Origin: Streptomyces spinoverrucosus
Lineage (GTDB): Bacteria; Actinomycetota; Actinomycetes; Streptomycetales; Streptomycetaceae
Assembly: GCF_006539505.1 (NCBI RefSeq)
Contig: NZ_BJND01000003.1
Location: 150,861 to 214,860 of the forward strand
Length of the DNA stretch: 64,000 bases
Direction: 5' to 3'
Below the pieces are notes generated by a model. It did not search any database and was not told where the DNA came from. It saw only the letters and a program-made list of their open reading frames with translations. Positions 1 through 8,959 of the stretch are shown piece after piece. A program made the position numbers and the translations under genes. How positions within the stretch are numbered: position 1 is the first letter of the stretch; every line of letters begins with the position of its first letter.

Positions 1-1470
1 ATCAATCCGGGCCCCGGGGCGGTGGTGAAGCCGGGCCGGCCGGACGTCTACCCCGCCGGTTCGCCGCAGGCCGACTCCCTGCTGGCCGACCGGACGATCG
101 TCGCGGACACGGCGTCCGAGGACCTCGCCCAGTGGCTGTCCTGGGACACGGCCCGGAAGGAGCAGGTGCGGCCGTACGACATCCACTCCACGATGTCCGT
201 GCCGATCCGGGCACGCGGTACGACTCTGGGCGTCGCGGTGCTCACCCGGTTCCGCCGCCCACACCCGTTCACGCCGGACGACCAACTGCTGGCCGAGGAG
301 ATCACGGCACGCGCCGCCGTGTGCATGGACAACGCCCGCCGCTACTCCCGGGAGCGGGAGACCGCCCTCGCCCTGCAGCGCAGCCTGCTGCCGCAGTCGC
401 TGCCGAGCACGGCCGCCGTTCAGGCGTGCTCGCGGTACCTTCCGGCGGCGCGGGCCGGGGTGGGCGGCGACTGGTTCGACGTGATCCCGCTGTCGGGGAT
501 GCGGGTCGCGATGGTGGTCGGGGACGTCGTCGGCCACGGCATCCAGGCCTCCGCCACCATGGGGCGGCTGCGCACCGCCGTGCGCACGCTCGCCGACATC
601 GACCTCGCGCCCGACGAGCTGCTCACCCACCTCGACGACCTGGTGCTGAGGCTGTCCGACGAGTCCGGTGCCGACGGCAGCGCCGGGGAGGTCGGCGCGA
701 CGTGTCTGTACGCCGTGTACGACCCGGTGTCCCGGCGCTGCACGCTCGCCCGAGCCGGGCATCCCTCGCCGCTCATGGTGCGGCCGGGCAGGACCGCAGA
801 GGAGGTCGAGCTGCCCACCGGGCCGCCGCTGGGGCTTGGCGGGCTGCCGTTCGAGGCGGCCGAGCTGTATGTGCCCGAGGGCACCGTGCTGTCGTTCTTC
901 ACCGACGGGCTGATCGAGTCCCGCGACCGGGACGTCGGCCTCGGCCACGACCTGCTGCACGAGGCCCTGTCACGGCCCTCCGCCTCCCTGGACGAGACCT
1001 GCGACCGCATCCTGCGCCTGCTGCTGCCGACCGGCGGGGCCCGCGACGACGTGGCCCTGCTGCTGGCCCGCACCCAGGGGCTGCCCGCCTCGCAGGTCGC
1101 GACCTGGGACATCCCGGCCGATCCGGCGCTGGTCGCCCCGGTGCGCAAGCAGGTCGTCAACCAACTCGGCACCTGGGGGCTGGAGGAGGCCGAGTTCACC
1201 ACCGAGCTGGTGGTCAGCGAGCTGGTCACCAACGCCATCCGGTACGGCTCCCACCCCATCCGCCTCCGGCTGATCCACGACACGGCCACCCTGATCTGCG
1301 AGGTGTCCGACACCAGCCACACGGCCCCGCACCTGCGGCGCGCCAAGACCTGGGACGAGGGCGGCCGCGGACTGCTCCTGGTCGCCCAGCTCACCCAGCG
1401 CTGGGGCAGCAGGCACACGACCGAGGGCAAGACGATCTGGGCGGAGCTGGCGTTGTTCCAGGAGCAGTGA
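1..1470 (+). CDS. GAF - SpoIIE phosphatase - HATPase protein, 5' partial
   Basis: The reading frame is open from the first base, so the N-terminus lies upstream; 489 residues are visible. Residues 1-110 look like the end of a GAF sensor domain. Residues about 135-345 are a PP2C-type SpoIIE phosphatase, with the metal-binding GDWFDV and GDVVGHG motifs and a DDVALL motif near the end. Residues about 365-485 are an anti-sigma-type histidine kinase-like ATPase with the N-box ELVTNAIRYG. Streptomyces has many such fusions, which switch sigma factors by dephosphorylating STAS antagonists and phosphorylating them again. The cognate sigma system cannot be told from this window; the STAS protein at 25.5 kb is a distant possibility only. 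Confidence 0.9.
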   Translation: MNPGPGAVVKPGRPDVYPAGSPQADSLLADRTIVADTASEDLAQWLSWDTARKEQVRPYDIHSTMSVPIRARGTTLGVAVLTRFRRPHPFTPDDQLLAEEITARAAVCMDNARRYSRERETALALQRSLLPQSLPSTAAVQACSRYLPAARAGVGGDWFDVIPLSGMRVAMVVGDVVGHGIQASATMGRLRTAVRTLADIDLAPDELLTHLDDLVLRLSDESGADGSAGEVGATCLYAVYDPVSRRCTLARAGHPSPLMVRPGRTAEEVELPTGPPLGLGGLPFEAAELYVPEGTVLSFFTDGLIESRDRDVGLGHDLLHEALSRPSASLDETCDRILRLLLPTGGARDDVALLLARTQGLPASQVATWDIPADPALVAPVRKQVVNQLGTWGLEEAEFTTELVVSELVTNAIRYGSHPIRLRLIHDTATLICEVSDTSHTAPHLRRAKTWDEGGRGLLLVAQLTQRWGSRHTTEGKTIWAELALFQEQ

Positions 1471-1599
1471 GGGCCGCGCTCCCGGAGCAGTGAAGGCCGC
1501 GCCTTCCCTTTCACCCCGCCGCGTCCGCATCTGTCGCCCGGCACGGGGCACAAGCACCAGTACGTACGCATCGGCGAACGTCCGGGAGTGTTGAGGTAC

Positions 1600-2196
1600 A
1601 TGACGTCCACGTCCCCGTCCGCGCATCCCTCCCCCTCGACGCGCCGCCCGGCGCTCCTCGTGAGCGCGGTCGCGGTGCTGGGCCTGCTGACCGGCTGCGG
1701 CGGTGCGGCCGGCGGCACGACGAGCAGCCCGCCGCGGCAACCGTCCCTCACGGACGCCGCCGCCCCCATGGAACGCGGGACCCGCTGCCACACCTCCGAA
1801 CTGCGCGCCTCCGTCGGCCGCGTCAACCCGGGTGCCGGTCAGCGCAACTACCCCATCGTCCTGACCAACACCTCGTCCCGCACGTGCACCTTGTACGGCT
1901 TCCCGGGCGCCGCCTTCGTCGACGCCTCCGGCAAGCAGCTCGGGCCCGACCCGGTGCGCGAGGGGGACGCGCCGTCCAGGGTCACGCTGGCGCCGGGCGA
2001 CAGCGCCTGGTCCGGCCTGTCGTACACCAGCCCCGAAATCACCGGGGCCCGCACGGCCACGCCCGCGTCGCTGCTGGTGACCCCGCCGGACGAACGGGAC
2101 CAGCTGACTGTGCGGTGGACGGGCGGCGAAGTGCCGGTGGCCGGGAACGAGTCGGAGGTTTCCCTCACGGTGCTGCGAGCGGGTACCGGAGCCTGA
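1600..2196 (+). CDS. DUF4232-type lipoprotein
   Basis: A 198-residue exported protein. It has a basic n-region (STRR), a hydrophobic stretch and a lipobox LLTGC with Cys33 as the likely lipidated residue. A Thr/Ser/Pro-rich linker follows, then a DUF4232-like beta domain (about residues 65-195) with the typical phrases IVLTNTSSRTCTLYGFPG and LAPGDSAW. I chose the ATG at 1600, which lies just after a GAGG; a GTG at 1588 would add four residues. Function is unknown; the domain is common in Streptomyces cell-surface proteins. Confidence 0.8.
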   Translation: MTSTSPSAHPSPSTRRPALLVSAVAVLGLLTGCGGAAGGTTSSPPRQPSLTDAAAPMERGTRCHTSELRASVGRVNPGAGQRNYPIVLTNTSSRTCTLYGFPGAAFVDASGKQLGPDPVREGDAPSRVTLAPGDSAWSGLSYTSPEITGARTATPASLLVTPPDERDQLTVRWTGGEVPVAGNESEVSLTVLRAGTGA

Positions 2197-2268
2197 TCTC
2201 ACCGAGCTCTTACCCTCGCCTGCTGCGATGGACCGGCAACCCCTGATCGCAGCCGTCCGAGGATCCCC

Positions 2269-3525
2269 CTGAACACGCCGCTCGCCGAAGCCCTGTCTGT
2301 CGTCCTGCTCGCCGCCGTGCTGGGGTGGGCGGTGCTGCGTCCGTTCGGGCTGCCGGAGGCGGTGGTCGCCGTTCCGGCGGCCGGGCTGGCGGTGGCGACG
2401 GGAGCGATCTCGCCGGACCACGCGCTCCATGAGATCGAGCGGCTGGCGCCGGTGGTGGGCTTCCTCGCCGCGGTCCTGGTCCTTGCCCATTTCTGCGAGG
2501 TGGAGGGCCTGTTCCGGGCCTGCGGGGCCTGGCTGGCGCGTCGGGCGGGAGGGCGGCCCGGTCGGCTGCTGACGGCGGTGTTCGCGCTGGCCTCGGCGGT
2601 CACGGCGGTCCTCAGCCTGGACGCCACAGTCGTGCTGCTGACGCCGGTCGTGCTGGCAACCGCCGCCCGGGCGGGCGTCCGGCCCCGGCCGCATCTCTAC
2701 GCGTGCGCGCATCTGTCGAACACGGCGTCGCTGCTGCTGCCGGTCTCCAACCTCACCAACCTGCTGGCGTTCACGGCGAGCGGGCTGAGCTTCACCCGGT
2801 TCGCGGCGCTGATGGCGCTGCCGTGGCTGGTCGCGATCGGCGCCGAATACCTGGTGTTCCGGCGGTTCTTCGCCCGGGACCTCGCGATGGCGCCCACCGC
2901 GCAGGAGGCCGTACGGGCGCCCGAGCGGCCGGTGTTCGCGCTGGTCACCGTGGCCTGCACGCTGGCCGGGTTCGTCGTGGCATCCGCGCTGGGCCTGGAG
3001 CCGGCCTGGGCGGCCGCCGCGGGCGCGCTGGTGCTCGCGGCACGCGCGTGCGTACGGCGGCAGGCGACGTCGTCCACGGTGGTGCGGGCGTCGGCGCCCG
3101 CGTTCCTGGCGTTCGTGCTCGCGCTCGGCGTGGTGGTACGGGCGGTGGTCGACAACGGCCTCGCCGACGCGCTCGGGCAGGTCCTGCCCGACGGCTCGGG
3201 ACTGGTGGCCCTGCTCGGCATCGCCGCGCTGGCCGCCGTCCTGGCCAACCTCATCAACAACCTGCCCGCGATACTGGCCCTGCTGCCGCTGGCCGCCCCG
3301 TCCGGCCCGGGCGCCGTGCTCGCGGTGCTGCTCGGCGTGAACATCGGCCCGAACCTGACGTACGCGGGATCGCTGGCGACGCTGCTGTGGCGGCGCATCG
3401 TGCGGCAGCACGGGCACCGCGTCGACGTACGGGAGTTCACCCGTCTCGGGCTGCTCGCGGTGCCGTCGGCGTTGATCGCGGCGGTGGCGGCACTGTGGGT
3501 GTCGCTCCGGGTCGTCGGAGTGTGA
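2269..3525 (+). CDS. SLC13/ArsB-like membrane permease, probable CTG start
   Basis: An integral membrane transporter of the ion transporter (ArsB/NhaD/SLC13) superfamily, with about ten hydrophobic segments. Family-like phrases are SLDATVVLLTPV, NTASLLLPVSNLTN and NNLPAILALLPLA, the last two resembling the two anion-binding hairpins. The first conventional start in frame is GTG 2317, but that begins inside the first membrane helix. A CTG at 2269 follows a good ribosome site (GAGGA at about 2259-2263) and gives 418 residues beginning with MNTPLAEAL. I therefore favour the rare CTG start. The substrate could be arsenite, a dicarboxylate or another anion; no ars genes are nearby. Confidence 0.75.
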   Translation: MNTPLAEALSVVLLAAVLGWAVLRPFGLPEAVVAVPAAGLAVATGAISPDHALHEIERLAPVVGFLAAVLVLAHFCEVEGLFRACGAWLARRAGGRPGRLLTAVFALASAVTAVLSLDATVVLLTPVVLATAARAGVRPRPHLYACAHLSNTASLLLPVSNLTNLLAFTASGLSFTRFAALMALPWLVAIGAEYLVFRRFFARDLAMAPTAQEAVRAPERPVFALVTVACTLAGFVVASALGLEPAWAAAAGALVLAARACVRRQATSSTVVRASAPAFLAFVLALGVVVRAVVDNGLADALGQVLPDGSGLVALLGIAALAAVLANLINNLPAILALLPLAAPSGPGAVLAVLLGVNIGPNLTYAGSLATLLWRRIVRQHGHRVDVREFTRLGLLAVPSALIAAVAALWVSLRVVGV

Positions 3526-3562
3526 TCCGCACGGCCCCGCATCACCCGACTGGCTCAGCCCC

Positions 3563-4465
3563 TCACCGGTGCGCGGCCCGATATGCGCCGGGCGGGCTTC
3601 CGAAGCGTTCGTGGAACACCCGGTTGAAGTGGAACGGGCTGGCGAACCCCGAGGCCGCCGCCACGCGTTCCACGGACAGGTCGGTGCCCTCCAGCAGCCG
3701 GGCGGCGTGCCGCAGGCGCGCCTCGCGCAGGGCCCGCATCGGGGACTCGCCGACCTGCTGGGCGAACAGGTGCGCGAACCGCGAGGGGGACAGCGCGACC
3801 GCCTCGGCCAGTGAGCGGACGGTGTGCGGGGCGCCCGGGTCGGCGGCGATCAGCGCCTGGGCCCGGCGCACCCGGGCGTCGACGCCGGGCGGGGGCGCCG
3901 GGGTGCGCGCGGCGGCGGCCGTGAGCAGGACGACCTCCTCCAGCGCACCGAGCGCCAGCTCATGGGCCGCCATGCCGTGGGCGACGGCGATCCGGTCGTC
4001 GGCGGGCGTTGTCGCGGGCGGTGCCTCCACACCCGTCCAGCGGGCGTCGGCGAGCATCCGGCGGAACGCCGACTCCACCCTGCCGTGCAGCACGGCAGGG
4101 ACGGGCGCGACGACATGGACGCCGTCTCCGGCGTCGTACGGGCGCAGCCAGGGCCGCCAGGACGGCCGTGCCTGGCAGTGCGCCCACCAGAAGCGCCAGC
4201 GGCGCGCGTCCGGGGCGACGCCGTAGCCGTGCGGGACGCCGGGCGCGAGCACGACCAGGTCCCCCGGACCGGCAAGGGTCTCAGTGCCGCCCTGGCGCAG
4301 TCGGCCCTGGCCGCCCGTCGTCCAGGTGAACAACCAGCTGTCCGCGCCGCGTGGCCGATCGACGGCGTAGCCCGGAGACTGGTCGAAGTGGCCGACCACC
4401 ACCAGGCCGGGCGGCGGCGCCGGATCACCAGGGACAGCAGGCTCGGGCAAGTCGTCAGCGCTCAT
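3563..4465 (-). CDS. AraC family transcriptional regulator
   Basis: A 300-residue regulator with an N-terminal cupin-like sensing half (motifs GPGDLVVLAPGVPHGYG) and a C-terminal double helix-turn-helix (about residues 200-298), including VERVAAASGFASPFHFNRVF. An upstream ATG at 4471 sits directly on the Shine-Dalgarno sequence; the ATG at 4465 is spaced six bases from GGGAGG and is preferred. It is divergent from the dioxygenase at 4535 with only about 70 bp between them, so it most likely controls that gene. The arrangement resembles sugar-sensing AraC regulators, but no ligand can be named. Confidence 0.85.
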   Translation of the reverse strand: MSADDLPEPAVPGDPAPPPGLVVVGHFDQSPGYAVDRPRGADSWLFTWTTGGQGRLRQGGTETLAGPGDLVVLAPGVPHGYGVAPDARRWRFWWAHCQARPSWRPWLRPYDAGDGVHVVAPVPAVLHGRVESAFRRMLADARWTGVEAPPATTPADDRIAVAHGMAAHELALGALEEVVLLTAAAARTPAPPPGVDARVRRAQALIAADPGAPHTVRSLAEAVALSPSRFAHLFAQQVGESPMRALREARLRHAARLLEGTDLSVERVAAASGFASPFHFNRVFHERFGSPPGAYRAAHR

Positions 4466-4534
4466 GGACATCCTCCCGGACGGCGTTCCGGCCTAGCGTG
4501 GTGCACCGACGACACCTCATCGAGGAGTGGACGC

Positions 4535-5353
4535 ATGACAGCCACGGACATAGGCGCCGCCGGTCATCCCATCCTGACCCAAGAGGGGCTCGCACAGTTC
4601 CAGGAGGACGGTTTCACGGTCGTCCGCGGGCTGTTCGGGTACGACGAGATCGACCGCCTGTGCGCGGAGTTCACGGCGCTGCACGCGGCCGGGCCGGTGC
4701 CGGGGCACTTCGAGCCGCGCGAGGGCGACGATCCGCTCGCCGCCCACCCGAGGGTCATGCACCCGCACGAGATCAACGAACTGGCCCTGCGGTTCCTGCT
4801 GGACGCGCGGCTGCGCGGGGTGCTGGAGGTGCTGCTCGGCGAGGAGGTGCTGGCCGCGCAGAGCATGTTCTACTTCAAGCCGCCGGGAGCCCGGGGACAG
4901 GCGCTGCACCAGGACAACTTCTACTTGCGGGTCGAGCCGGGCACGTGCGTGGCGGCATGGGTGGCCTGCGATGTGATCGACCGGGAGAACGGCGGTCTGG
5001 AGGTCGTGCCGGGCACGCACCGGATGGACATCTTCTGCCCGGAGGAGGCGGACGCGGAGGTGTCCTTCGCACGGGAGTACGTGCCGCCGCCGCCCGGGCT
5101 CACTCCCGTGCCGGTCGACATGCGGCCGGGTGACGTCCTGTTCTTCAACGGCAGCCTGGTGCACGGCTCCGGGCCGAACCGTGCGACCGACCGTTTCCGC
5201 CGCTCGTTCATCGGCCACTACATCGGCCGCTCCGCCGAACGCATCGGCGGCTTCTACCGCACACTCACGATGAGCGGCGACCGGGTGCCGTTGCCGGAGA
5301 GCGAGGGCGCGGGCCCGTGCGGCACGGAGTTCGACCCGCCGGGCCCGCACTGA
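4535..5353 (+). CDS. phytanoyl-CoA dioxygenase family protein
   Basis: A 272-residue Fe(II)/2-oxoglutarate-dependent oxygenase of the PhyH family. The metal triad is visible as His125-x-Asp127 (in ALHQDNFY) and His210 (in NGSLVHGSGPN), and Arg residues at 220-223 are placed to bind 2-oxoglutarate. The start ATG is preceded by GAGGAG. The gene is divergent from an AraC regulator and followed by a convergent aldo-keto reductase four bases away. Family members hydroxylate small molecules, fatty acyl groups or natural products; the substrate here is not evident. Confidence 0.87.
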   Translation: MTATDIGAAGHPILTQEGLAQFQEDGFTVVRGLFGYDEIDRLCAEFTALHAAGPVPGHFEPREGDDPLAAHPRVMHPHEINELALRFLLDARLRGVLEVLLGEEVLAAQSMFYFKPPGARGQALHQDNFYLRVEPGTCVAAWVACDVIDRENGGLEVVPGTHRMDIFCPEEADAEVSFAREYVPPPPGLTPVPVDMRPGDVLFFNGSLVHGSGPNRATDRFRRSFIGHYIGRSAERIGGFYRTLTMSGDRVPLPESEGAGPCGTEFDPPGPH

Positions 5354-5356
5354 GTC

Positions 5357-6325
5357 TCAGTGCCCCGAGATGGGGTGCGGGGTGTAGGGCTGCTGAAGCT
5401 CCTCGATCTCCTTGTCGGTGAGCTCCAGTTCGACGGCAGCCACCGCGTCGTCGATGTGGTGCGGCTTGGCGGCACCGATGATGGGGGCCGTCACCGTGTC
5501 CTGGTGCAGCAGCCAGGCGAGGGCGACCTGGGCGCGCGGCACGCCCCGGTCGTTCGCGATCCGGGTGACGGCCTCGACGATGGCGCGGTCGCCCTCCTGG
5601 TAGAGGCGGCTGCCGAAGTCGTCGTTCGCGCTGCGCTCGGTCGTGGTGCCCCAGTCCCGGGTGAGGCGGCCGCGGGCGAGCGGGCTCCACGGCAGTACGC
5701 CGACGCCCTGGTCCGCGCAGAGCGGCAGCATCTCGCGCTCCTCCTCGCGGTAGAGGAGGTTGTAGTGGTTCTGCATGGACACGAACCGGGTCCAACCGTG
5801 CAGCTGGGCCGTGTACTGCGCCTTGGAGAACTGCCACGCGTACATCGAACTCGCCCCGATGTAGCGCACCTTGCCCGCCTTGACCAGGTCGTGCAGCGCC
5901 TCCATCGTCTCCTCGATCGGCGTCTCCGGGTCCCAGCGGTGGATCTGGTAGAGGTCGACGTAGTCGGTGCCGAGGCGGCTGAGGCTGTGGTCGATCTCGG
6001 TCATGATCGCCTTGCGGGAGAGCCCGCCGCCGTTGGGGCCGGGACGCATCCGGCCGTGCACCTTCGTCGCGAGCACGATCTCGTCGCGGCGGGCGAAGTC
6101 CCTGAGCGCCTTGCCGACGATCTCCTCGCTGGTGCCGTCCGAGTAGACGTTCGCGGTGTCGAAGAAGGTGATCCCGGCCTCCAGCGCCTGTCGGATCAAC
6201 GGTCGTGACGCCTCCTCGTCGAGGGTCCACTCGTGCGCGCCCCGGTCGGGAAGGCCGTAGGTCATGCAGCCCAGACAGATCCGCGAGACGTCCAGGCCCG
6301 TCGAACCGAGCTTCACGTACTGCAT
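5357..6325 (-). CDS. aldo/keto reductase
   Basis: A 322-residue NADPH-dependent reductase of the AKR superfamily, close to the YajO/Tas type. The catalytic tetrad is visible: Asp56, Tyr61, Lys88 and His129 (FFDTANVY, ATKVH, YQIHRW). The ATG at 6325 begins the canonical MQYVKLGSTGLDVSR; an upstream in-frame ATG would only add a non-conserved extension. Gene order with the flavoprotein and NTF2-like genes upstream on the same strand suggests one transcript, although 63 bp separate it from the flavoprotein gene. Confidence 0.93.
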   Translation of the reverse strand: MQYVKLGSTGLDVSRICLGCMTYGLPDRGAHEWTLDEEASRPLIRQALEAGITFFDTANVYSDGTSEEIVGKALRDFARRDEIVLATKVHGRMRPGPNGGGLSRKAIMTEIDHSLSRLGTDYVDLYQIHRWDPETPIEETMEALHDLVKAGKVRYIGASSMYAWQFSKAQYTAQLHGWTRFVSMQNHYNLLYREEEREMLPLCADQGVGVLPWSPLARGRLTRDWGTTTERSANDDFGSRLYQEGDRAIVEAVTRIANDRGVPRAQVALAWLLHQDTVTAPIIGAAKPHHIDDAVAAVELELTDKEIEELQQPYTPHPISGH

Positions 6326-6388
6326 CGTTGCTGCTCCTGCCGTCGGAAAGGGGATTCCGAGGCGAGCGTACGCCGCGCTCAACCCCCT

Positions 6389-6904
6389 CTAGCGGTCGAC
6401 CAGGTCCAGCGCGTACTCCCACCGAAACGCCTGACGGTCCTCTCCGGAGTGCGGGTCGCCGAAGCGGACGCCCATCCCCCGGAGCCTCATCAGGCTCTCG
6501 TTGTAGGCGGGATGGGCGGCCAGCGCGTCCGCGACGCAGGGCAGGACCGCGATCGGGACGCCCAGGCCGTACGCCTCGCACAGGGTGGCGACGGCGAGGG
6601 TGTCGGCCAGGCCCGCGGCCCACTTGTTGATGGTGTTGAAGGTGGCCGGTGCCACCACCACGGCGTCCGGCGGCGGGAAGGGGCGCGGCTCGCCCGGGGT
6701 GCGCCAGGCGGAGCGGATCGGGCGGCCGGTCAGCGCCTCGACGGCGGCGGTGTCGAAGAAACCGCCCATGGCGGCCGGCGTCGCGATGACGCCGACCTCC
6801 CAGTCCCGCTCCTGCGCGGCGGTGATCAGTTTGCTGACGTCCGCGGCGATCCCGGCGGCGCAGACGACGACGTAGAGGAAAGGCTTCCCGTCCTGTGCGG
6901 TCAC
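6389..6904 (-). CDS. flavoprotein (Dfp/PPC decarboxylase-like)
   Basis: A 171-residue protein of the flavoprotein/HFCD family. It has an N-terminal Rossmann-like strand (FLYVVVCAAG) and the phrases VVAPATFNTINKWAAGLAD and VPIAVLPCV, which match the FMN-binding and active-site regions of phosphopantothenoylcysteine decarboxylase-like proteins. It lacks a CoaB synthetase domain, so it is probably not the housekeeping coaBC gene. GTG start, nine bases downstream of the NTF2-like gene, so the two are co-transcribed. It may decarboxylate a cysteine-containing peptide or be a general FMN protein. Confidence 0.78.
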   Translation of the reverse strand: MTAQDGKPFLYVVVCAAGIAADVSKLITAAQERDWEVGVIATPAAMGGFFDTAAVEALTGRPIRSAWRTPGEPRPFPPPDAVVVAPATFNTINKWAAGLADTLAVATLCEAYGLGVPIAVLPCVADALAAHPAYNESLMRLRGMGVRFGDPHSGEDRQAFRWEYALDLVDR

Positions 6905-6913
6905 CCGGGAACC

Positions 6914-7372
6914 CTACTCAACCGGGAAGGACCAGCCGCTCTCGGCCGCCGGGCGCGGGCCGTGGATACGGCGCGCGCTCTCCTCGATGGGGACGTCGTT
7001 GATGCTGGCCTCCCGCCGGGTCATCAGGCCGTGCTCGTCGAACTCCCACAGCTCGTTGCCGTACGACCGCCACCACTGGCCGTCGGCGTCCCGCCACTCG
7101 TACTGGAAGCGGACCGCGATGCGGTTGCCGTCGAACGCCCACAGGTCCTTGCGCAGCGCGTACTCCTGATCGCGCCGCCACTTCGCGGTGAGGAACTCGA
7201 CGATCTCGGCGCGGCCGGTGACGAAGGTGTCGCGGTTGCGCCAGACGGAGTCCGAGGAGTAGGCGAGCGCGACCTTGTGCGGGTCGCGGGTGTTCCAGGC
7301 GTCCTCGGCGGCCTGGACCTTCTGCGCGGCGGTCTCGCGGGTGAAGGGCGGGAGGGGCGGGCGGGTGGTCAT
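6914..7372 (-). CDS. NTF2-like DUF1348 protein
   Basis: A 152-residue single-domain protein with the SnoaL/NTF2 fold and the DUF1348 phrases [16 protein letters not shown] and [10 protein letters not shown]. Related proteins are small cytoplasmic enzymes or ligand-binding proteins of unknown role. The ATG follows AGGAG. It is first in a minus-strand group with the flavoprotein and, possibly, the aldo-keto reductase. It is divergent from the TetR gene, and the 16-bp TetR-type operators in the shared 96-bp gap suggest it is a TetR target. Confidence 0.85.
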   Translation of the reverse strand: MTTRPPLPPFTRETAAQKVQAAEDAWNTRDPHKVALAYSSDSVWRNRDTFVTGRAEIVEFLTAKWRRDQEYALRKDLWAFDGNRIAVRFQYEWRDADGQWWRSYGNELWEFDEHGLMTRREASINDVPIEESARRIHGPRPAAESGWSFPVE

Positions 7373-7395
7373 GGGGGCTCCTCGACGGGAAGGGA

Positions 7396-7411
7396 GAGAA
7401 CGAGCGTTCTC
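7396..7411. promoter_or_regulatory. TetR operator 1 (near DUF1348 gene)
   Basis: A perfect inverted repeat GAGAACG-AG-CGTTCTC lies 24 bp upstream of the DUF1348 start. It is the exact reverse complement of the second site at 7432. Both sit between divergent genes, one of them a TetR regulator, which is the usual autoregulatory layout. Confidence 0.75.
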
Positions 7412-7431
7412 CCGTGTTGCTGCTACCGTAG

Positions 7432-7447
7432 GAGAACGCTCGTTCTC
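7432..7447. promoter_or_regulatory. TetR operator 2 (near tetR)
   Basis: A perfect inverted repeat GAGAACG-CT-CGTTCTC ends 21 bp before the tetR start codon. Its centre is 36 bp from operator 1, so two dimers could bind on the same region and shut both divergent promoters. Confidence 0.75.
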
Positions 7448-7468
7448 GCGTCAAGGAAGAGGTCGTTC

Positions 7469-8053
7469 ATGGACACCGCAGTCGCCCGGGAGCGGGCTCT
7501 GGACGCCGCGGAGCGGCTGTTCTACGGGCGGGGTGTGCAGTCCGTCGGCATGGACGACGTGCGCGGCGCCTCGGGGGTCTCGCTGAAGCGGCTGTATCAG
7601 CTGTTCCCGGCGAAGGAGCAGCTGGTCGAGGCGTACCTGGAGCGGCGAGACGTGCGCTGGCGGGGGCGGCTCGCCGCGTATGTGGCGGCCCGGCAGGAGC
7701 CGCGGGAGCGGATCCTGGCCGTCTTCGACTGGCTGGCGGAGTGGTTCGGCGAGGCGGATTTCCGTGGCTGTGCCTGGATCAACGCGTACGGCGAACTGGG
7801 CGCCGTCTCCGGCCGGGTGGCCGAGCAGGTGCGGGCGCACAAGCGGGCCTTCCGGGACTACGTGGGCGGTCTGGTGGCCGACGCCGGTCTGCCCGCCGCG
7901 CTCACCGGGCCGCTGTGCCTGCTGGCGGAGGGCGCCATGGTCACGGCGGGTATCACGGGGAGCGCGGAGCCTGCCGCACAGGCGCGTGCGGGGGCTCGGC
8001 TGCTGCTGGCGTCGGGTGTCACCTCGGCCGGGGACGGATCGTCGAGGGACTGA
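7469..8053 (+). CDS. TetR/AcrR family regulator
   Basis: A 194-residue repressor with an N-terminal helix-turn-helix (residues about 10-55, with SVGMDDVRGASGVSLKRLY) and a C-terminal ligand domain of the TetR_C type. The ATG follows AAGGAAGAGG. It is divergent from the DUF1348-flavoprotein genes, and two identical inverted repeats lie between them, so it probably represses itself and that operon. The ECF sigma gene starts 26 bp downstream and may be co-transcribed. Confidence 0.92.
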   Translation: MDTAVARERALDAAERLFYGRGVQSVGMDDVRGASGVSLKRLYQLFPAKEQLVEAYLERRDVRWRGRLAAYVAARQEPRERILAVFDWLAEWFGEADFRGCAWINAYGELGAVSGRVAEQVRAHKRAFRDYVGGLVADAGLPAALTGPLCLLAEGAMVTAGITGSAEPAAQARAGARLLLASGVTSAGDGSSRD

Positions 8054-8079
8054 GGGAGCAGGCCGGAGGGAGGTGAGCC

Positions 8080-8958
8080 ATGGGCGGCCAGGAGGAGCTG
8101 GCGGCGCGGTTCGAGGCGGAGCGCGGGCGGTTGCGGGCGGTCGCGTTCCGGATGCTGGGCTCGCCCGACGAGGCGGACGACGCCGTGCAGGAGGCGTGGC
8201 TGCGGCTGAGCCGCGCGGGCGGCGACGGTGTCGGCAATCTGGCGGCCTGGCTGACGACGGTGGTGTCCCGGATCTGCCTCGACATGCTGCGGGCCCGCAC
8301 GGCCCGGCGCGAGGAGCCGTACGGCCAGGAGTTCGACGGCGACGGCAACGTGCCCGAGGACGAGGCGGTGCTGATCGACTCGGTGGGGCTGGCGCTGCTG
8401 GTCGTGCTGGACACGCTGGGGCCGGCCGAGCGGGTCGCGTTCGTGCTGCACGATCTGTTCGCCGTGCCCTTCGAGGACATCGCCCGGATCGTCGACCGTT
8501 CGCAGCCGGCGGCCAAGAAGCTGGCCAGCCGGGCCCGCCAGAAGGTGCGGGGCACACCGGCGCTGCCCGCAGCCGAGGTGGACCGGCACCGGCGGGTCGT
8601 CGAGGCGTTCCTTGCCGCCGCGCGCGGCGGCGACATGGGCGCGCTGCTCGACGTACTGGCCCCGGACGTGGTCCGCCGGGCCGACCCCGCAGTCCTGCCG
8701 CCCGGAGTGGCTCCGGAGCTGCGGGGCGCCCGTGCGGTGGCCGAGGGGACGGTGCGGTTGCGCGAGCGGTCCCGGCACGCGGCCACCGCCCTCGTCGACG
8801 GCCGCGTCGGCATCGTCGTCGCCCCGCGCGGACGGCTGCTGTTCGCCCTCACGGTCACGGTCGAGGGCGACCGGATCGGCTCCTACGAGGTCGTCGCCGA
8901 CCCGGCGCGGCTGCGGCGGCTTCGTCTGGCGGTGCTGGACGGGCTCAGCTCGCGCTGA
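8080..8958 (+). CDS. ECF sigma factor with SnoaL-like C-terminus (SigJ/ECF41 type)
   Basis: A 292-residue sigma factor. Region 2 spans residues about 8-75 (AFRMLGSPDEADDAVQEAW), region 4 about 110-165 (DTLGPAERVAFVLHDLF, FEDIARIVDRS). An extra SnoaL/NTF2-like domain follows (about 170-290) and ends near VADPARLRRL, resembling the NPDKL-type tail of the ECF41 group. In that family the C-terminal domain acts as a built-in regulator in place of a separate anti-sigma factor. The usual ECF41 partner (a CMD, oxidoreductase or epimerase gene) is not immediately next to it; the next coding gene is a SnoaL-like protein on the other strand beyond a MITE. Confidence 0.88.
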   Translation: MGGQEELAARFEAERGRLRAVAFRMLGSPDEADDAVQEAWLRLSRAGGDGVGNLAAWLTTVVSRICLDMLRARTARREEPYGQEFDGDGNVPEDEAVLIDSVGLALLVVLDTLGPAERVAFVLHDLFAVPFEDIARIVDRSQPAAKKLASRARQKVRGTPALPAAEVDRHRRVVEAFLAAARGGDMGALLDVLAPDVVRRADPAVLPPGVAPELRGARAVAEGTVRLRERSRHAATALVDGRVGIVVAPRGRLLFALTVTVEGDRIGSYEVVADPARLRRLRLAVLDGLSSR

Positions 8959-8959
8959 G

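Noticed and set aside
970..3417. 815-residue open frame on the minus strand
   Set aside because: Runs across three genes with clear conserved proteins on the plus strand; low-complexity Arg/Gln/His composition.
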